The translations under genes were made by a program, and so were the position numbers. A DNA stretch of 64,000 nt from Sphingomonas sp. JC676 (GTDB taxonomy: Bacteria > Pseudomonadota > Alphaproteobacteria > Sphingomonadales > Sphingomonadaceae), in NCBI RefSeq assembly GCF_014489075.1, contig NZ_JACTGR010000003.1, forward strand, positions 1-64,000. The letters are read 5' to 3'. Within the stretch, counting starts at the first letter, position 1. Every line of letters starts with the position of its first letter. Of this stretch, positions 47,204 through 57,600 are shown piece by piece. Under the pieces are notes generated by a model. It had not been told where the DNA came from. It searched no databases and worked only from the letters and a program-made list of their open reading frames with translations.

Positions 47204-49525
47204 CTAGGCCGGAGTCCTGCCGAACGAGGGCGGCCTGTCCGCCTTTGCTGCGCCGAACCGCGACGGGCTCGCCCCCAGCTCGAACACCAGTTCGCCGCCC
47301 CGCACCAGATCGGCGTGCGAGATCCAGTTGCGCGTCCAGGGCTCGCCGTTCCACGTCACCGACTGCACATAGGGCCGGTCCGGCGCATTGCCACGCGCGA
47401 TCACGCGAAGTTCGCGCCCGTCGCCGAGCGCGACTTCAGCGCGATCGAACAGTGGCGAGCCGAACACGTAGATCGTGCTTACTGGATCGACCGGATAGAA
47501 GCCGAGCGCGCTGAGCACGAACCAGGCGCTCATCTGCCCGCAATCGTCGTTGCCGATCACCCCGTCGGGATCGTCCTTGTACATTTCGGTGAGCAGGCGG
47601 CGCACCATCGCCTGCGTCTTCCACGGGACGCCGGCATAGGCATAGAGATAGGCGACGTGTTGATCGGGCTCGTTGCCGTGCGCATATTGGCCGACCAGTC
47701 CGCTGATGTCGGGCGGCGCGTTCGCCGGGAGCGTCGACGGCGCGTTGAACAGAGCGTCGAGCTTCTTCTCGAACGCGGCGTCGCCACCGAACCATTCGAT
47801 CAGGCCGTGAACATCGTGCTGATTGAGGAAGGTCGCCTGCCAGCCGTTCGTCTCGGTATAGTCGCGATACTTGTCGGGCTGGTGGCCGATCTGGATCGGG
47901 TCATAGGGCGCCCACCATTTGCCGTCCGAGAATTTCGGGCGCGCGAAACGGATCGTGGGATCGAGCACATTGCGATAGTTCAGGCTGCGCTTGCGCAGCG
48001 CCGCGGCATCCTCCTTCGCGCCCGCCGCTTCGGCGAGCACCGCCATCGCCCAGTCGTCATAGGCATATTCCTGGGTGCGGCTCACCGACTCCCAGATCTT
48101 GTCGGCGGGGATATAGCCGAGATCGTAATAATAGCCGCGGCCGAGCGAGCCGTCACTGTCCTGGTAGGTGCGGTCGAAGGCGCGGCGCCGGATATTGGGC
48201 CAGGCAGCGGCATAATCAGCCTGGATCCCCTTGGCGCAGGCTTCCGCCATTACCGAAACCGAGTGCCAGCCGATCATGCAGCCGGTCTCGACGCCCTGGA
48301 GCTGCCAGACCGGCGGGCCGTAGGGGCTCTGCTGGGTCTGGCGCACCAGATCCCGCGTGAACATCGCCGCACGCTCGGGCTGGACCAAAGTGAGCAGTGG
48401 GTGGAGCGCGCGATAGGTGTCCCACAGCGAATAGGTGCTGAACGCCGGCGCGTCCTCCGCCGCCTGATGGACCTGGCGATCGAGCCCGACATAGCGGCCG
48501 TCGCGGTCGGTGAAGAGCGTCGGCGCGAGGAAGCAATGATAGAGCGCGCTCGCCATGATCGTGCGCTGCGCTTCCGTCCCGCCCGCGACGCGGACGCAAT
48601 CGAGCTCTTTCGACCAGCGCCGGCGCGCGGCGCGGCGCACCTCGTCGAACGTGCGATTCGACGTTTCCGCTGCCAGTGCTGCCTTCGCGCCCGCCACGTC
48701 GATCGCCGAGATCCCGGTGCGGATCAGGATCGGCTCGCCGCCGGCATCGTCGAAGAACAATGCAACCTTCAGCTTGTTACCGGTGACGCTGCTGCCGTGC
48801 GCGGCAGCGAGCTTGTTGCCGTCACCAAAGAACTGCACCCGATCCGGTTTGCGCGAGAACTGCATCGCGAAATGGATCTGCCGACCCTTGGCCCAGCGGT
48901 GCACGCGGCGGCTGCCGGTGAGCATCCCGTCCGCGTCCAAAGCGAGCGAGGCATTGTCGATGATCGTGCCCTTGTCCCACACGTCGAGGATCATATGGGC
49001 AAGGTCGATCAGGATATGTCCGGGACCCTTGGGGAAGCGATAGCGGTGCAGCCCGGTGCGCTCGGTAACGGTCAGCTCGGCGCGCACGCCGGATTCGAGC
49101 AGGACCCGATAATAGCCGGGCTCGGCATGTTCCTCGGAGAAGCGCTGGCGATAGCCTTTGTCCGGATCCGCAAGCGGGCCCGGTTCCAGCTCGAGCGGCC
49201 CGCGCGTCGGCACGACCAGCACGTCGAGCATGTCGCCGATGCCGGTGCCCGACAGGTGCGTGTGCGAGAAGCCCATGATCGAGGTATCGCTGCGGTGATA
49301 GCCCGAACAGGCATCCCAGCGCGTATTGTCGGTATCGGGACCGAGTTGCACCATGCCGAAGGGCAGCGACGCGCCCGGATAGGTGTGACCATGCCCGCCG
49401 GTCCCGATGAACAGGTCCGGCTTGCCCGTCTCGACCGACTGCGCGCGCGCAATCCCGGGCATCGCGCCGCCAAGCGCGGCAAGCCCCGTACCGGCCAGCA
49501 ATTGGCGACGGCTTGCGGTGATCAT
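47204..49525 (-). CDS. GH92 exo-alpha-mannosidase A (Glu-type)
   Basis: 773 aa. The N-terminus MITASRRQLLAGTGLAALGG is a Tat-like signal. GH92 hallmarks: N-terminal beta-domain with HGHTYPGASLPFGMVQLGPDT and GFSHTHLSGTGIGD, and the (alpha/alpha)6 domain with SLWDTYRALHPLLTL, HGNEPDQHVAYLYAYAG (general-acid Glu at 609), GNDDCGQMSAWFVLSALGFYPV (paired Asp, calcium/water site). The family hydrolyses alpha-mannosides with inversion and calcium. Last in the TonB-receptor operon, 25 bp after GH125. GAGAGGGGGCC precedes the ATG. Confidence 0.95.
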   Translation of the reverse strand: MITASRRQLLAGTGLAALGGAMPGIARAQSVETGKPDLFIGTGGHGHTYPGASLPFGMVQLGPDTDNTRWDACSGYHRSDTSIMGFSHTHLSGTGIGDMLDVLVVPTRGPLELEPGPLADPDKGYRQRFSEEHAEPGYYRVLLESGVRAELTVTERTGLHRYRFPKGPGHILIDLAHMILDVWDKGTIIDNASLALDADGMLTGSRRVHRWAKGRQIHFAMQFSRKPDRVQFFGDGNKLAAAHGSSVTGNKLKVALFFDDAGGEPILIRTGISAIDVAGAKAALAAETSNRTFDEVRRAARRRWSKELDCVRVAGGTEAQRTIMASALYHCFLAPTLFTDRDGRYVGLDRQVHQAAEDAPAFSTYSLWDTYRALHPLLTLVQPERAAMFTRDLVRQTQQSPYGPPVWQLQGVETGCMIGWHSVSVMAEACAKGIQADYAAAWPNIRRRAFDRTYQDSDGSLGRGYYYDLGYIPADKIWESVSRTQEYAYDDWAMAVLAEAAGAKEDAAALRKRSLNYRNVLDPTIRFARPKFSDGKWWAPYDPIQIGHQPDKYRDYTETNGWQATFLNQHDVHGLIEWFGGDAAFEKKLDALFNAPSTLPANAPPDISGLVGQYAHGNEPDQHVAYLYAYAGVPWKTQAMVRRLLTEMYKDDPDGVIGNDDCGQMSAWFVLSALGFYPVDPVSTIYVFGSPLFDRAEVALGDGRELRVIARGNAPDRPYVQSVTWNGEPWTRNWISHADLVRGGELVFELGASPSRFGAAKADRPPSFGRTPA

Positions 49526-49550
49526 GGCCCCCTCTCTTCCTGTTCTATGG

Positions 49551-50978
49551 TCAGAAACGCTCGGCGAGCAGCGCCGGTTTGCGCTTCGCGACATCGAGGA
49601 TCAACTCGCCGAACAAGCCGTTCGCCCAGGCGAACCAGCTCCGCGTGAACTTCGCCGGATCGTCCTTGTGGAAGCTCTCGCGCATGAAGCCGGTGCCGCC
49701 ATGCGTCGCCTTGAGCCAGTGCAGGCATTGCCGGATCACCGCATCGTCGTCGCTGTTGCGGGCATGGACGACGATCGACATCGGCCAGATCATGTCCATG
49801 CCAACATGCGGGCCACCGATGCCCTGCGCCGCCGAGCCTTCGAAAAAATAGGGATTGCGCCTGCTCCATGCGAGCGCCGCGCTCCGGCGGAACAATGGGT
49901 CATTCCGATCGGCGGCGCCGAGCAGCGCGAGCCCGCACAGGCTCGGCACATTGGCGTCGTCCATGAAGATGGCGTTGCCATAGCCGTCGACCTCATAGGC
50001 CCAGACCTCGCCGCCCCGCCCGTCCGGCATCTTGCCATGCGCATCGAGCGCGGCTTGGACCTCGGCGGCGAGCGCCAGGCAGTCCCGCGCTGCCGCGGCA
50101 TCGCCCCGCGCCTCGTTGTGCACCTGCGCCAGCATCCTGAGCGCCGACACGGCGAACAGGTTCGACGGGATCAGGAACGGCAGCACGCAGGCATCGTCCG
50201 AAGGCCGGAACATCGAGTGGATCAGCCCGACCTTGCGCGTCGGTGCGCCTAGGCCGCCGAACATCAGTGTCTCGGTCGGCGACGGATCGATGCGCTGGAA
50301 ATGATAGGGCCCCGGCCCGTCCTTGCGCTGCTGCTCGCGGAAGGTGGCGACGGCACGCGCCGCGCCTTGCGCCCAGAGCGCGTCGAACGGCGTCTTGTCG
50401 CGCGTCGCGGTCCAGTAACTGTGCGCGAGGCGCATGGTGTAGCAGAGCGAATCCACTTCCCATTTCCGCTCGGCGACGCCGGGCTTCATGTCAGTCTTGT
50501 CATTGACCGCCGAGAGGCTCGATCTGGCGTTCGGATCCTCCATGAAGGCGTTGGCGTAGGAATCGATCAGGATGCAGCGCGCCTGGCGCTGGATCAGCCC
50601 CTGGAAGACCCGGCGCAGATCGGCGTCCTTGCCCGCGAGATGCACATAGGTCTGCATCTGCGCCGAGCTGTCGCGCAGCCACAGCGCGTCGATGTCGCCG
50701 GTGATGACAAAGGCGTCGGGCTTGCCGTCGATTGTGCCGAGCTTGACCGTGGTGTCGAGCGTGTTGGGATAACAATTCTCGAACAGCCAGGCGAGTTCGG
50801 GGTCGGCGATCTTCGCCTGCACCGCCTTGATCTCGGCCTCGACGGCCTTGCTGGTGACGCGACGCGCTCTGACCGGCGGACGCTTCGAGACGAACGGGTC
50901 GGCTGCCAGCGCCCGGTTCGGCAGCGCCGCCGAAACGGCGATCGCACCGGCCCCCGCCATTACTTCGCGACGATTCAT
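49551..50978 (-). CDS. GH125 exo-alpha-1,6-mannosidase
   Basis: 475 aa. Signal MNRREVMAGAGAIAVSAALPNRALA (Tat-like). Metal-independent (alpha/alpha)6 glycosidase. Conserved catalytic stretch FVITGDIDALWLRDSSAQMQTY (about 91-112), SYANAFMEDPN, KWEVDSLCYTMRLAHSYW, YHFQRIDPSPTETLMFGGLG, MFRPSDDACVLPFLIPSN, and FMRESFHKDDPAKFTRSWFAWANGLFG. The family removes alpha-1,6-linked mannose, so it complements the GH92 enzymes. CAGGAGAGCGCC precedes the ATG. 25-bp gaps on both sides. Confidence 0.96.
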   Translation of the reverse strand: MNRREVMAGAGAIAVSAALPNRALAADPFVSKRPPVRARRVTSKAVEAEIKAVQAKIADPELAWLFENCYPNTLDTTVKLGTIDGKPDAFVITGDIDALWLRDSSAQMQTYVHLAGKDADLRRVFQGLIQRQARCILIDSYANAFMEDPNARSSLSAVNDKTDMKPGVAERKWEVDSLCYTMRLAHSYWTATRDKTPFDALWAQGAARAVATFREQQRKDGPGPYHFQRIDPSPTETLMFGGLGAPTRKVGLIHSMFRPSDDACVLPFLIPSNLFAVSALRMLAQVHNEARGDAAAARDCLALAAEVQAALDAHGKMPDGRGGEVWAYEVDGYGNAIFMDDANVPSLCGLALLGAADRNDPLFRRSAALAWSRRNPYFFEGSAAQGIGGPHVGMDMIWPMSIVVHARNSDDDAVIRQCLHWLKATHGGTGFMRESFHKDDPAKFTRSWFAWANGLFGELILDVAKRKPALLAERF

Positions 50979-51003
50979 GGCGCTCTCCTGTTCCTCGTTG
51001 CGA

Positions 51004-53370
51004 TCAGCGCGCTGCCGGCGCGCTGATCGAGAAGGGCGCGTTCGCCTTGGCGCTGCCCCATTGCTTGTTGGGCGTCGGTCCCATCACGAAGCGCAGCGTG
51101 CCGCCGGCCTGCAGCGCCTCGCGCGAAAGCCAGGGCTTGTCATGACGCTTGCCGTTGAACGTGACCGACTGGACGTAGACGTTCTTCGCGGAGTTGTTCG
51201 CCGCCTCGATCGTCAGCACCTTGCCCCCTGGCATCTTGACCCGGACCGAGCGGAACAACGGGCTGCCGATCGCATATTGGCCGACCGTCGGCGTCACCGG
51301 ATAGAATCCCAGCGCCGAGAAGACATACCAAGCCGAGGTCTGGCCATTGTCCTCATCGCCCGGATAGCCGTCCGGCGTCGCCGAATAGAGCTTCGCCATC
51401 ACGTCACGGACGTGCGCCTGCGCCTTCCAGGGCTGGCCCGCCCAGTCGTAGAGGTAGATCATGTGCTGGATCGGCTGGTTGCCATGGGCATACTGGCCCA
51501 TATTCACGATCTGCATCTCGCGCGTCTCGTGGATCACCTGGCCGTAATAGCTGTCGTCGAAGACCGGCGGCTGGGTGAAGATCGAGTCCAGCCGGTCGGT
51601 GAACTTCGCGTCGCCGCCCATCAGGTCGATCAGGCCCTGCACATCCTGCATCACCGACCAGCTATAGTGCAGCGCATTGCCTTCGGTGAACGCATCGCCC
51701 CAGGCATAGGGGTTGAACGGCGTCATCCAGCTGCCGTCCTTGTTGCGCCCCCGCATCCAGCCCGACTGGGCATCGTAGAGCTTGCGGTAATTCTGCGCCT
51801 GCGCCGCGTATTTCTTCGCATCCTCGGTCTTGCCGAGCGCCGCGGCGAGACGCGACAGCGAGAAGTCGGCGGTCGCATATTCGAGCGTGCGCGCGGCATT
51901 CTCGTTGATGCCCACATCATAGGGTACATAACCGAGCTTGTTGTACCACTCGACGCCCTCGCGGCCGACCGCGCTCAGCACATTGCCCTTCTTGTCCCTG
52001 GGCCGCCCCTCGGACGTCGTCGCGTTCTTGACCATCGCCTCGTAGAGCGTCTCGACATCGAAGCCGCGCACGCCGCTAAGATAGGCGTCGGCGATGATGT
52101 TGGTCGAGTTGGAGCCGATCATCACGTCGCGCTGGCCGGGGCTCATCCATTCGGGCAGCCAGCCGCCCTCCTTATAGGCATTGGCGAGGCCCTGCATGAT
52201 CTGGCTGTCGAGATCGGGACGGACCAGCGCGAAATAGGGAAATACCGCGCGCCAAGTGTCCCAGAATCCGTTGTCGGTGAACAGCGGGCCGTCATGCACC
52301 TTGCCGTCATAGGGGCTGTAATGGACGGTCTTTCCCTGCGCATCGACCTCGTGGAACATGCGCGGGAACAGCAGCATGCGGTACATCGCCGAATAAAAGG
52401 TGCGGCGATTGTCGATGCTGGGGTCGCTCACCTGGATATGGCCGAGCTCGCTCTCCCACGCCGCCTTGGCCTTGGCCTCGGTCGCGGCGAAGCTGTCGCC
52501 GCCGATCTCGCTCGCGAGATTGCGCTCGGCCTGTTCGGGGCTGATGAACGACGAGGCGACCTTCACCCCGACCTGTTCGCCGTCGCGCGTCTTGAAGCTG
52601 ACCACCGCGCCGACATGGCCGCCTTCGCGCGCCAGATCGGCCGAGAGCTGCCAATTGTCGTCCCAGGTGCGGGTGACGGTGAAATCGTGATCGAATTCCG
52701 CGACGAAATAATTGTGGAAATTCTCGGGCACGCCGCCGTGATTGTTGCGGACATAGCCGATGATCCGCCGCTTCTCGGGCTCGATCTTGACCATCGATCC
52801 ACCGGCCAACCCGTCGAGCAGGATGTGCGCGTCGTCGCTCTTGGGGAAGGTGAAGCGGAACTGCGCGGCACGGTTGGTCGGCGTCACCTCGGCGGTCACG
52901 TCATAGTCGGCGAGATAGATCTGGTACCGGTACGGCCGGCTCTCCTCCGCCTTGTGGCTGTACCAGCTCGCCCGCTCCTCTTCCTTCAGCTTGAGCGGCC
53001 CCGTCTCCGCGAACAGCGCGAAGGCGGCATAGTCGTTCATCCAGGGACTGGGCTGGTGGGTCTGCTTGATGCCGTTGATCTTCAGGTCATCGTACATATA
53101 GCCCCAGCCGCTGCCGGGCTTGCCGGTCACCGGCGTCCAGAAGTTCATGCCCCAGGGCACGGCCACCGCCGGATAGGTGTTGCCGTAGGAAAGCTCGTAA
53201 TTCGAGTCGGTCCCCATCAGCGGATTGACCAGATCGGCGAGCGATTCCGCCGGCTGCGCCGCTTCGCGCGCGTTCGCCTGGGCGATCAGCAGCGGCGTCG
53301 GCAGGCACAGGCCGGTGATCGCAAGCATCGCGACGCCGCGGCGCAGCGTTTGGACAAAACGGTTGTTCAA
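51004..53370 (-). CDS. GH92 family protein B (Gln at the general-acid position)
   Basis: 788 aa from a TTG at 53370, chosen because GGGGGAG lies 7 bases upstream; a GTG at 53403 could add 11 residues. Signal peptide about 8-33 (FVQTLRRGVAMLAITGLCLPTPLLIAQANA). GH92 motifs: NYELSYGNTYPAVAVPWGMNFWTP, HQPSPWMNDYAAFAL, DGPLFTDNGFWDTWRAVFPYFALV, HGNQPIQHMIYLYDWAGQPWK (Gln632 where GH92 A has Glu), and PGDEDNGQTSAWYVFSALGFYPV. The substitution suggests a different substrate class. Second gene after the receptor gene. Confidence 0.93.
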   Translation of the reverse strand: MNNRFVQTLRRGVAMLAITGLCLPTPLLIAQANAREAAQPAESLADLVNPLMGTDSNYELSYGNTYPAVAVPWGMNFWTPVTGKPGSGWGYMYDDLKINGIKQTHQPSPWMNDYAAFALFAETGPLKLKEEERASWYSHKAEESRPYRYQIYLADYDVTAEVTPTNRAAQFRFTFPKSDDAHILLDGLAGGSMVKIEPEKRRIIGYVRNNHGGVPENFHNYFVAEFDHDFTVTRTWDDNWQLSADLAREGGHVGAVVSFKTRDGEQVGVKVASSFISPEQAERNLASEIGGDSFAATEAKAKAAWESELGHIQVSDPSIDNRRTFYSAMYRMLLFPRMFHEVDAQGKTVHYSPYDGKVHDGPLFTDNGFWDTWRAVFPYFALVRPDLDSQIMQGLANAYKEGGWLPEWMSPGQRDVMIGSNSTNIIADAYLSGVRGFDVETLYEAMVKNATTSEGRPRDKKGNVLSAVGREGVEWYNKLGYVPYDVGINENAARTLEYATADFSLSRLAAALGKTEDAKKYAAQAQNYRKLYDAQSGWMRGRNKDGSWMTPFNPYAWGDAFTEGNALHYSWSVMQDVQGLIDLMGGDAKFTDRLDSIFTQPPVFDDSYYGQVIHETREMQIVNMGQYAHGNQPIQHMIYLYDWAGQPWKAQAHVRDVMAKLYSATPDGYPGDEDNGQTSAWYVFSALGFYPVTPTVGQYAIGSPLFRSVRVKMPGGKVLTIEAANNSAKNVYVQSVTFNGKRHDKPWLSREALQAGGTLRFVMGPTPNKQWGSAKANAPFSISAPAAR

Positions 53371-53413
53371 CGCAGGTCTCCCCCTGAAATTCGAAATGGG
53401 CACTCCGCCCGGA

Positions 53414-54466
53414 TCATTTGCGTCCGCCGATGGGCCGCGCCGCGACGCCCTCCTTGGTCATCACCACCGGCCTGATCGTGCCGTCGGCGGCGAAGACCAT
53501 GCGGTCGATCGCCATCTGGCGATGCTCGCCCTTGTCGTCGCCGAGCGGGCGGCGGTGATAGGCGATGTACCAGTCATCGGTGCCGGGTACATTGACCACC
53601 GAATGATGGCCCGCCCCGCGCGCGATGCGGAAGTCCTGCTGCAGGATCTTGCCCATCGGCTTGAACGGACCCGTAGGGCTCGGCCCCATCGCATAGGCGA
53701 CACTATAGTCCGGCCCGGTCCAGCCGCCTTCGGACCACATCAGGTAATAGACGCCGTTGCGCTTGATCAGGAACGAGCCCTCCACATAGCCGGGCGGCGT
53801 GATCTGCTTATAGGTGCTGCCATCCGGGAACGGGATCACCGAGCGCATGTCCGCGCTCAGCCGCACGACGTTGCAGTGCTGCCAGCCGCCATAATAGAGA
53901 TATACCTGCCCGTCGTCGTCGCGATAGACGAAGGGGTCGATCGGCTGCGCGCCGTTGTGGAAGGCGCCGATCAGCGGCTTGCCCAGCGCGTCCTTGAACG
54001 GGCCCTCGGGCCGGTCGGCCACCGCCAGACCGATCCCGCCCAGTTCCTTGTCGCTTTGGATGTCGTTGGCGCCGAAGAACATGTAGTAGCGTCCCTCGCG
54101 CTCGATCACCGAAGGCGCCCAGACCGCATAGCCCGCCCAGGGGATGTCCGCGACATCGATCACATGCTCGTGCTTGGTCCAGTGGACCAGGTCCGGCGAG
54201 GAAAAGGCGTTGAAAAAGGTCTGCTGGACATAGGACGGGCGCACCGTCTTCTGCTTGCGCATCGCCTGCTGCTCGGGCGTGAATTGCCGCGAGACGTCGG
54301 GCGCCCCGTAATCGTCGGAATAGGTCGGATAGATCCAGTAGCGTCCGCCGAACACGCGGATCTCGGGATCGGCATACCAGCCGGGAACGATCGGATTGCT
54401 CGCAAAGGCGGCGCCGGCGCCGACGACAGCGACCGCGGCAATCAATGCGGCCCGGACTTTCCTCAT
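53414..54466 (-). CDS. GH43-like five-bladed beta-propeller glycosidase
   Basis: 350 aa. Signal peptide MRKVRAALIAAVAVVGAGAAFA. Clan GH-F/J propeller with the three acids in order: base Asp in IVPGWYADPEIRVFGGRYWI, pKa modulator Asp in GAQPIDPFVYRDDDGQVYLYYGG, acid Glu in PPGYVEGSFLIKRNGVYYLMWSEGG. Substrate not inferable; GH43 members act on arabinose, xylose or galactofuranose side groups, which could decorate a mannan or glycan. An upstream GTG would add six residues. Confidence 0.88.
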   Translation of the reverse strand: MRKVRAALIAAVAVVGAGAAFASNPIVPGWYADPEIRVFGGRYWIYPTYSDDYGAPDVSRQFTPEQQAMRKQKTVRPSYVQQTFFNAFSSPDLVHWTKHEHVIDVADIPWAGYAVWAPSVIEREGRYYMFFGANDIQSDKELGGIGLAVADRPEGPFKDALGKPLIGAFHNGAQPIDPFVYRDDDGQVYLYYGGWQHCNVVRLSADMRSVIPFPDGSTYKQITPPGYVEGSFLIKRNGVYYLMWSEGGWTGPDYSVAYAMGPSPTGPFKPMGKILQQDFRIARGAGHHSVVNVPGTDDWYIAYHRRPLGDDKGEHRQMAIDRMVFAADGTIRPVVMTKEGVAARPIGGRK

Positions 54467-54495
54467 GCTAAGCCTGTGCTCCACTTGGTCGTGCT

Positions 54496-54609
54496 GCCCG
54501 GCTCGATGGATACCGAGCCGGGCGGCCGAACGATACCGGCCTGTTTCAAAAGTGGTGGAGGTGGCCCCGGGGGGGAAGGACCACCTCCTGAGTCAGGGGG
54601 CTGACTCAT
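54496..54609 (-). terminator. Three stem-loops between the TonB receptor gene and GH43
   Basis: GCCCGGCTCG/CGAGCCGGGC (54496-54523), GGAGGTGG/CCACCTCC around a G/C-rich loop (about 54556-54591) and TGAGTCA-GGGGGC-TGACTCA (54592-54609) follow the receptor stop. There are no long T-runs, so they may be partial terminators or 3' protectors that keep receptor mRNA above the enzyme mRNAs. Confidence 0.55.
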
Positions 54610-54618
54610 GGGTTCAGG

Positions 54619-57600
54619 TCAGAAGTTGAACGACAGCCCCATGTAGAAGCGGCGACCCGAATAAACGTTCGAGATAAACCGATCCTTCGTGTCGTTGCCG
54701 AGGTGCTGGCGCTGCTCCGACTTGGTCAGGTTGATGACCGAAGCGGTCAACTGCAGGTTCTTCATGATATTGAAGGCCCCGTTCAGATCGACCTGCTCGT
54801 AGGGGTCGTCGTAAACGTTCAGACCCGATTGCAGTCCTTCCACTTTCTCGCCGCGACGGTTGTACGACGCGCGCAGCAGCACCGGTCCATGCTCGTAGAA
54901 TATCGAGGCGTTGATCTGCGTCTTGGCGCTGCCGACCAGCGCCGACTTGCCGATGTTCGCGCCGTTCAACGAGACGTCGGCCTGCGAGGTATCGTTATAG
55001 GTGAAGTTCACCTGGGCGCCGAGCCCGAAGTCCAGCGTGTGCTGGGCATAGAGTTCGACACCCTGCGATACCGCGCTGGAGCCGTTGGCCTGCGTCGCAT
55101 ATTGCTGCACCGTCACGGGCTGGCCGGCGACGTCCTGCACGAGATCGATCACCACCGGCACGATGAAGTCGTGCACGTCCTTGCGGAACGCCGTCGCGCC
55201 GATGACCGAACCGCGGTGGAAATACCATTCCACGCCGACATCATATTGCCAGGCGTTGAACGGCTTCAGATCGAAATTTCCGCCGTTGCCGAACCAGCCC
55301 GGCAACGCGCCGAACTGCGCGCGGTCATAGACGAACGCATCGGAATTGAAGGTCAGCGAGCGCGCACCGGCAAGATCGCCGTAGCCGGGACGGGCGATCA
55401 CCTTCGAGACTTCCCCGCGAAGCAGAAGATTCGGCGTCACTTCCCACGCGATGTTGAAGCTCGGAAGGACGTCGGTGTAGTTCTTCGACTCGTTGTTCTG
55501 GCTGAATACCTTCACTTCTCGCTGATTTTGCGGAAGCACGAGGCAGTTTCCATCCGGGCCGACCGGCGGCGGTATGAACGGATCGCCGTTGGTGTTAACG
55601 CAATAGTCGTTCTCATAATAAAGAACGTCGGTAGACACACCGCTCTGCTTGGTGCTGGCGACGCGGACGCCGATATTACCACGGATGTTGTCGGTCTTGA
55701 AGTTGATCTGGCCGTATCCCGCCCAGATCCGCTCCTTGATGTTGTAGACATTCTCCGGCTCCGGAACACGAACCGGCCCGTTATAGGTCGAATTCAGATA
55801 AGCCAGGTAATTGTTCATGTTGAACGCCGGGAACACGTTCGTCGTAAAGCCGCCCGCGATGTTGCCGATCGGATTGCTCAGGAAGAATTCCGGGCGCGTG
55901 ACCGCAGCGCCGGCGGTATCCTGATAGCGCAGCGTGTTGGCCGCATCCGAATACCATTCGTACCGTCCCGTCTCGCGATGAACACGCCCGTCACGCCATT
56001 TGGCGCCGACCTGGATCGAGTCGATGAAGCTGTCGAAATGGCGCGTAACATCGACCTGGGCGTAGGTCTGCTCGATCGAGCTGTTGGTGAATCCCGAGCC
56101 GGTCGAACCCAGATCGATCTGCGAGATGCCATTCATCAGATTCTGCTGCAGATCCGGTGAGAACTGCATCGCCGCCGATTGATCGGTGAACGTCCACTGG
56201 CTCAACGTATTGCCGTTGACGTTGCCCGCCGCGCCGGTGCCGGTCACCTTGCGCGGCTTGGCCTGCGCAAAGAACTGGAACGACGGGCCACCGGTGGCGC
56301 GGGTCTTGCCCACCGCGAAGTTCACATTCAGCCGGCCGACCGTCCAGTCGCCATGCAGGTCGAAGGTATCGGAGACGCTCTTTTCGCGCGCATAATAGCT
56401 CTGCAGCGCCGGCGTCTCCATCGTGCACGGCGAGGGATTCGTGGTCACGTCGCGGCAGCCGGTGCCTTCGGCCGGTACCTGGAAAGTGGCCGATTGCAGG
56501 ATGGTGCCGCTGGGATCGAACTTCGCGCCGGTGAAGAAGTTGCCATATCCCCATTCGGGGATTTTGACCACGTTGTTGACGTTGTTGCCGTCCAGCTGGA
56601 ACCGGAAATAATTGGCGGTGAGCTCCAGATTGTCGAACGGCCGCGCCTGCACGGTCCCCTGGATGCCGAGCCGCTTGCGCTTCTGGACGAAGACCGTTTC
56701 GTCCACCGATTGCGGCGCCCAATAGCCGTTATAGTGCGTGCCGCCCTGCGTGGTCGTGCCACCGTCCCAATAGGAAATCGCGTCGTTGTTCGAATAGGTG
56801 TTGCCGTGAATGTCGGTCGCCGGCGTCGCAGCGGAGTCGTCGGCCCACCAGTGCCAGCTCTCGGTGCTGGCGCCAAGCGTGCGGTTGGTGCGCTCCTGAT
56901 AGGTCGCGCCGACCAGGACGCCGAACGTCTTGTCCTTGTTGTGCCAGGAGATCAGGCCCGAGACGCTCGGCTCGATCTTGTCTGACACGTCCGCATAGGA
57001 ACCTTCCGCCTGGACGTTGCCCGACCACGGCTCGAGATCGAATGGCTTGCGCGTGTGATTGATGATGACGCCGCCGACACCGCCCTCATCGAGCCGCGCC
57101 TCGGGTGACTTGAACACCTCGACGCGGCCGATCAGGTTCGATGGCAGCAACAGATAATTGAACGAGCGCGACGGGTCGCCGGAATCGGCCGAGGCGATGA
57201 AATTGCCGTTCAATTCGGTCAGCGTCAGGTCTGAGCTGAGACCGCGGATGCTGACCCGCGACCCTTCGCCGCCGTCGCGATCGATGATGACGCCCGGCAC
57301 GCGCTGCAGTGAGTCGGCAACGTTCTTGTCGGGAAACTTGCCGACATCCTCGGCGGTGATCACATCGACGAATGCATTGGCCTCGCGCTTGCGCGACAGA
57401 CTCTGCTCGATCGACTGGCGGTAGCCGGTGACGACAATGTCGCCGGCCTGCGTCGCTTCGTCCTGCTGGGCCTGCGTCGCATCCTGTTGCGCTGGTGCCG
57501 CATCCTGCTGAACCGTGGTGGTCGCGACGTCCGGCGCTTGCTGCGCGTGCGCCACGCCGCCCAGCGCCACGACGATGCTCGCCGAAGCCAGCAGTTCGCG

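Noticed and set aside
50827..53475. Long open frame on the plus strand opposite GH92 B, and similar ones opposite GH92 A (47315-49648), GH92 C (59809-61443), GH2 (58122-59903) and phaC (4388-6325)
   Set aside because: They are Arg/His/Asp-rich translations with no domain, no ribosome site and no conservation pattern. They are by-products of high GC at third codon positions on the other strand.
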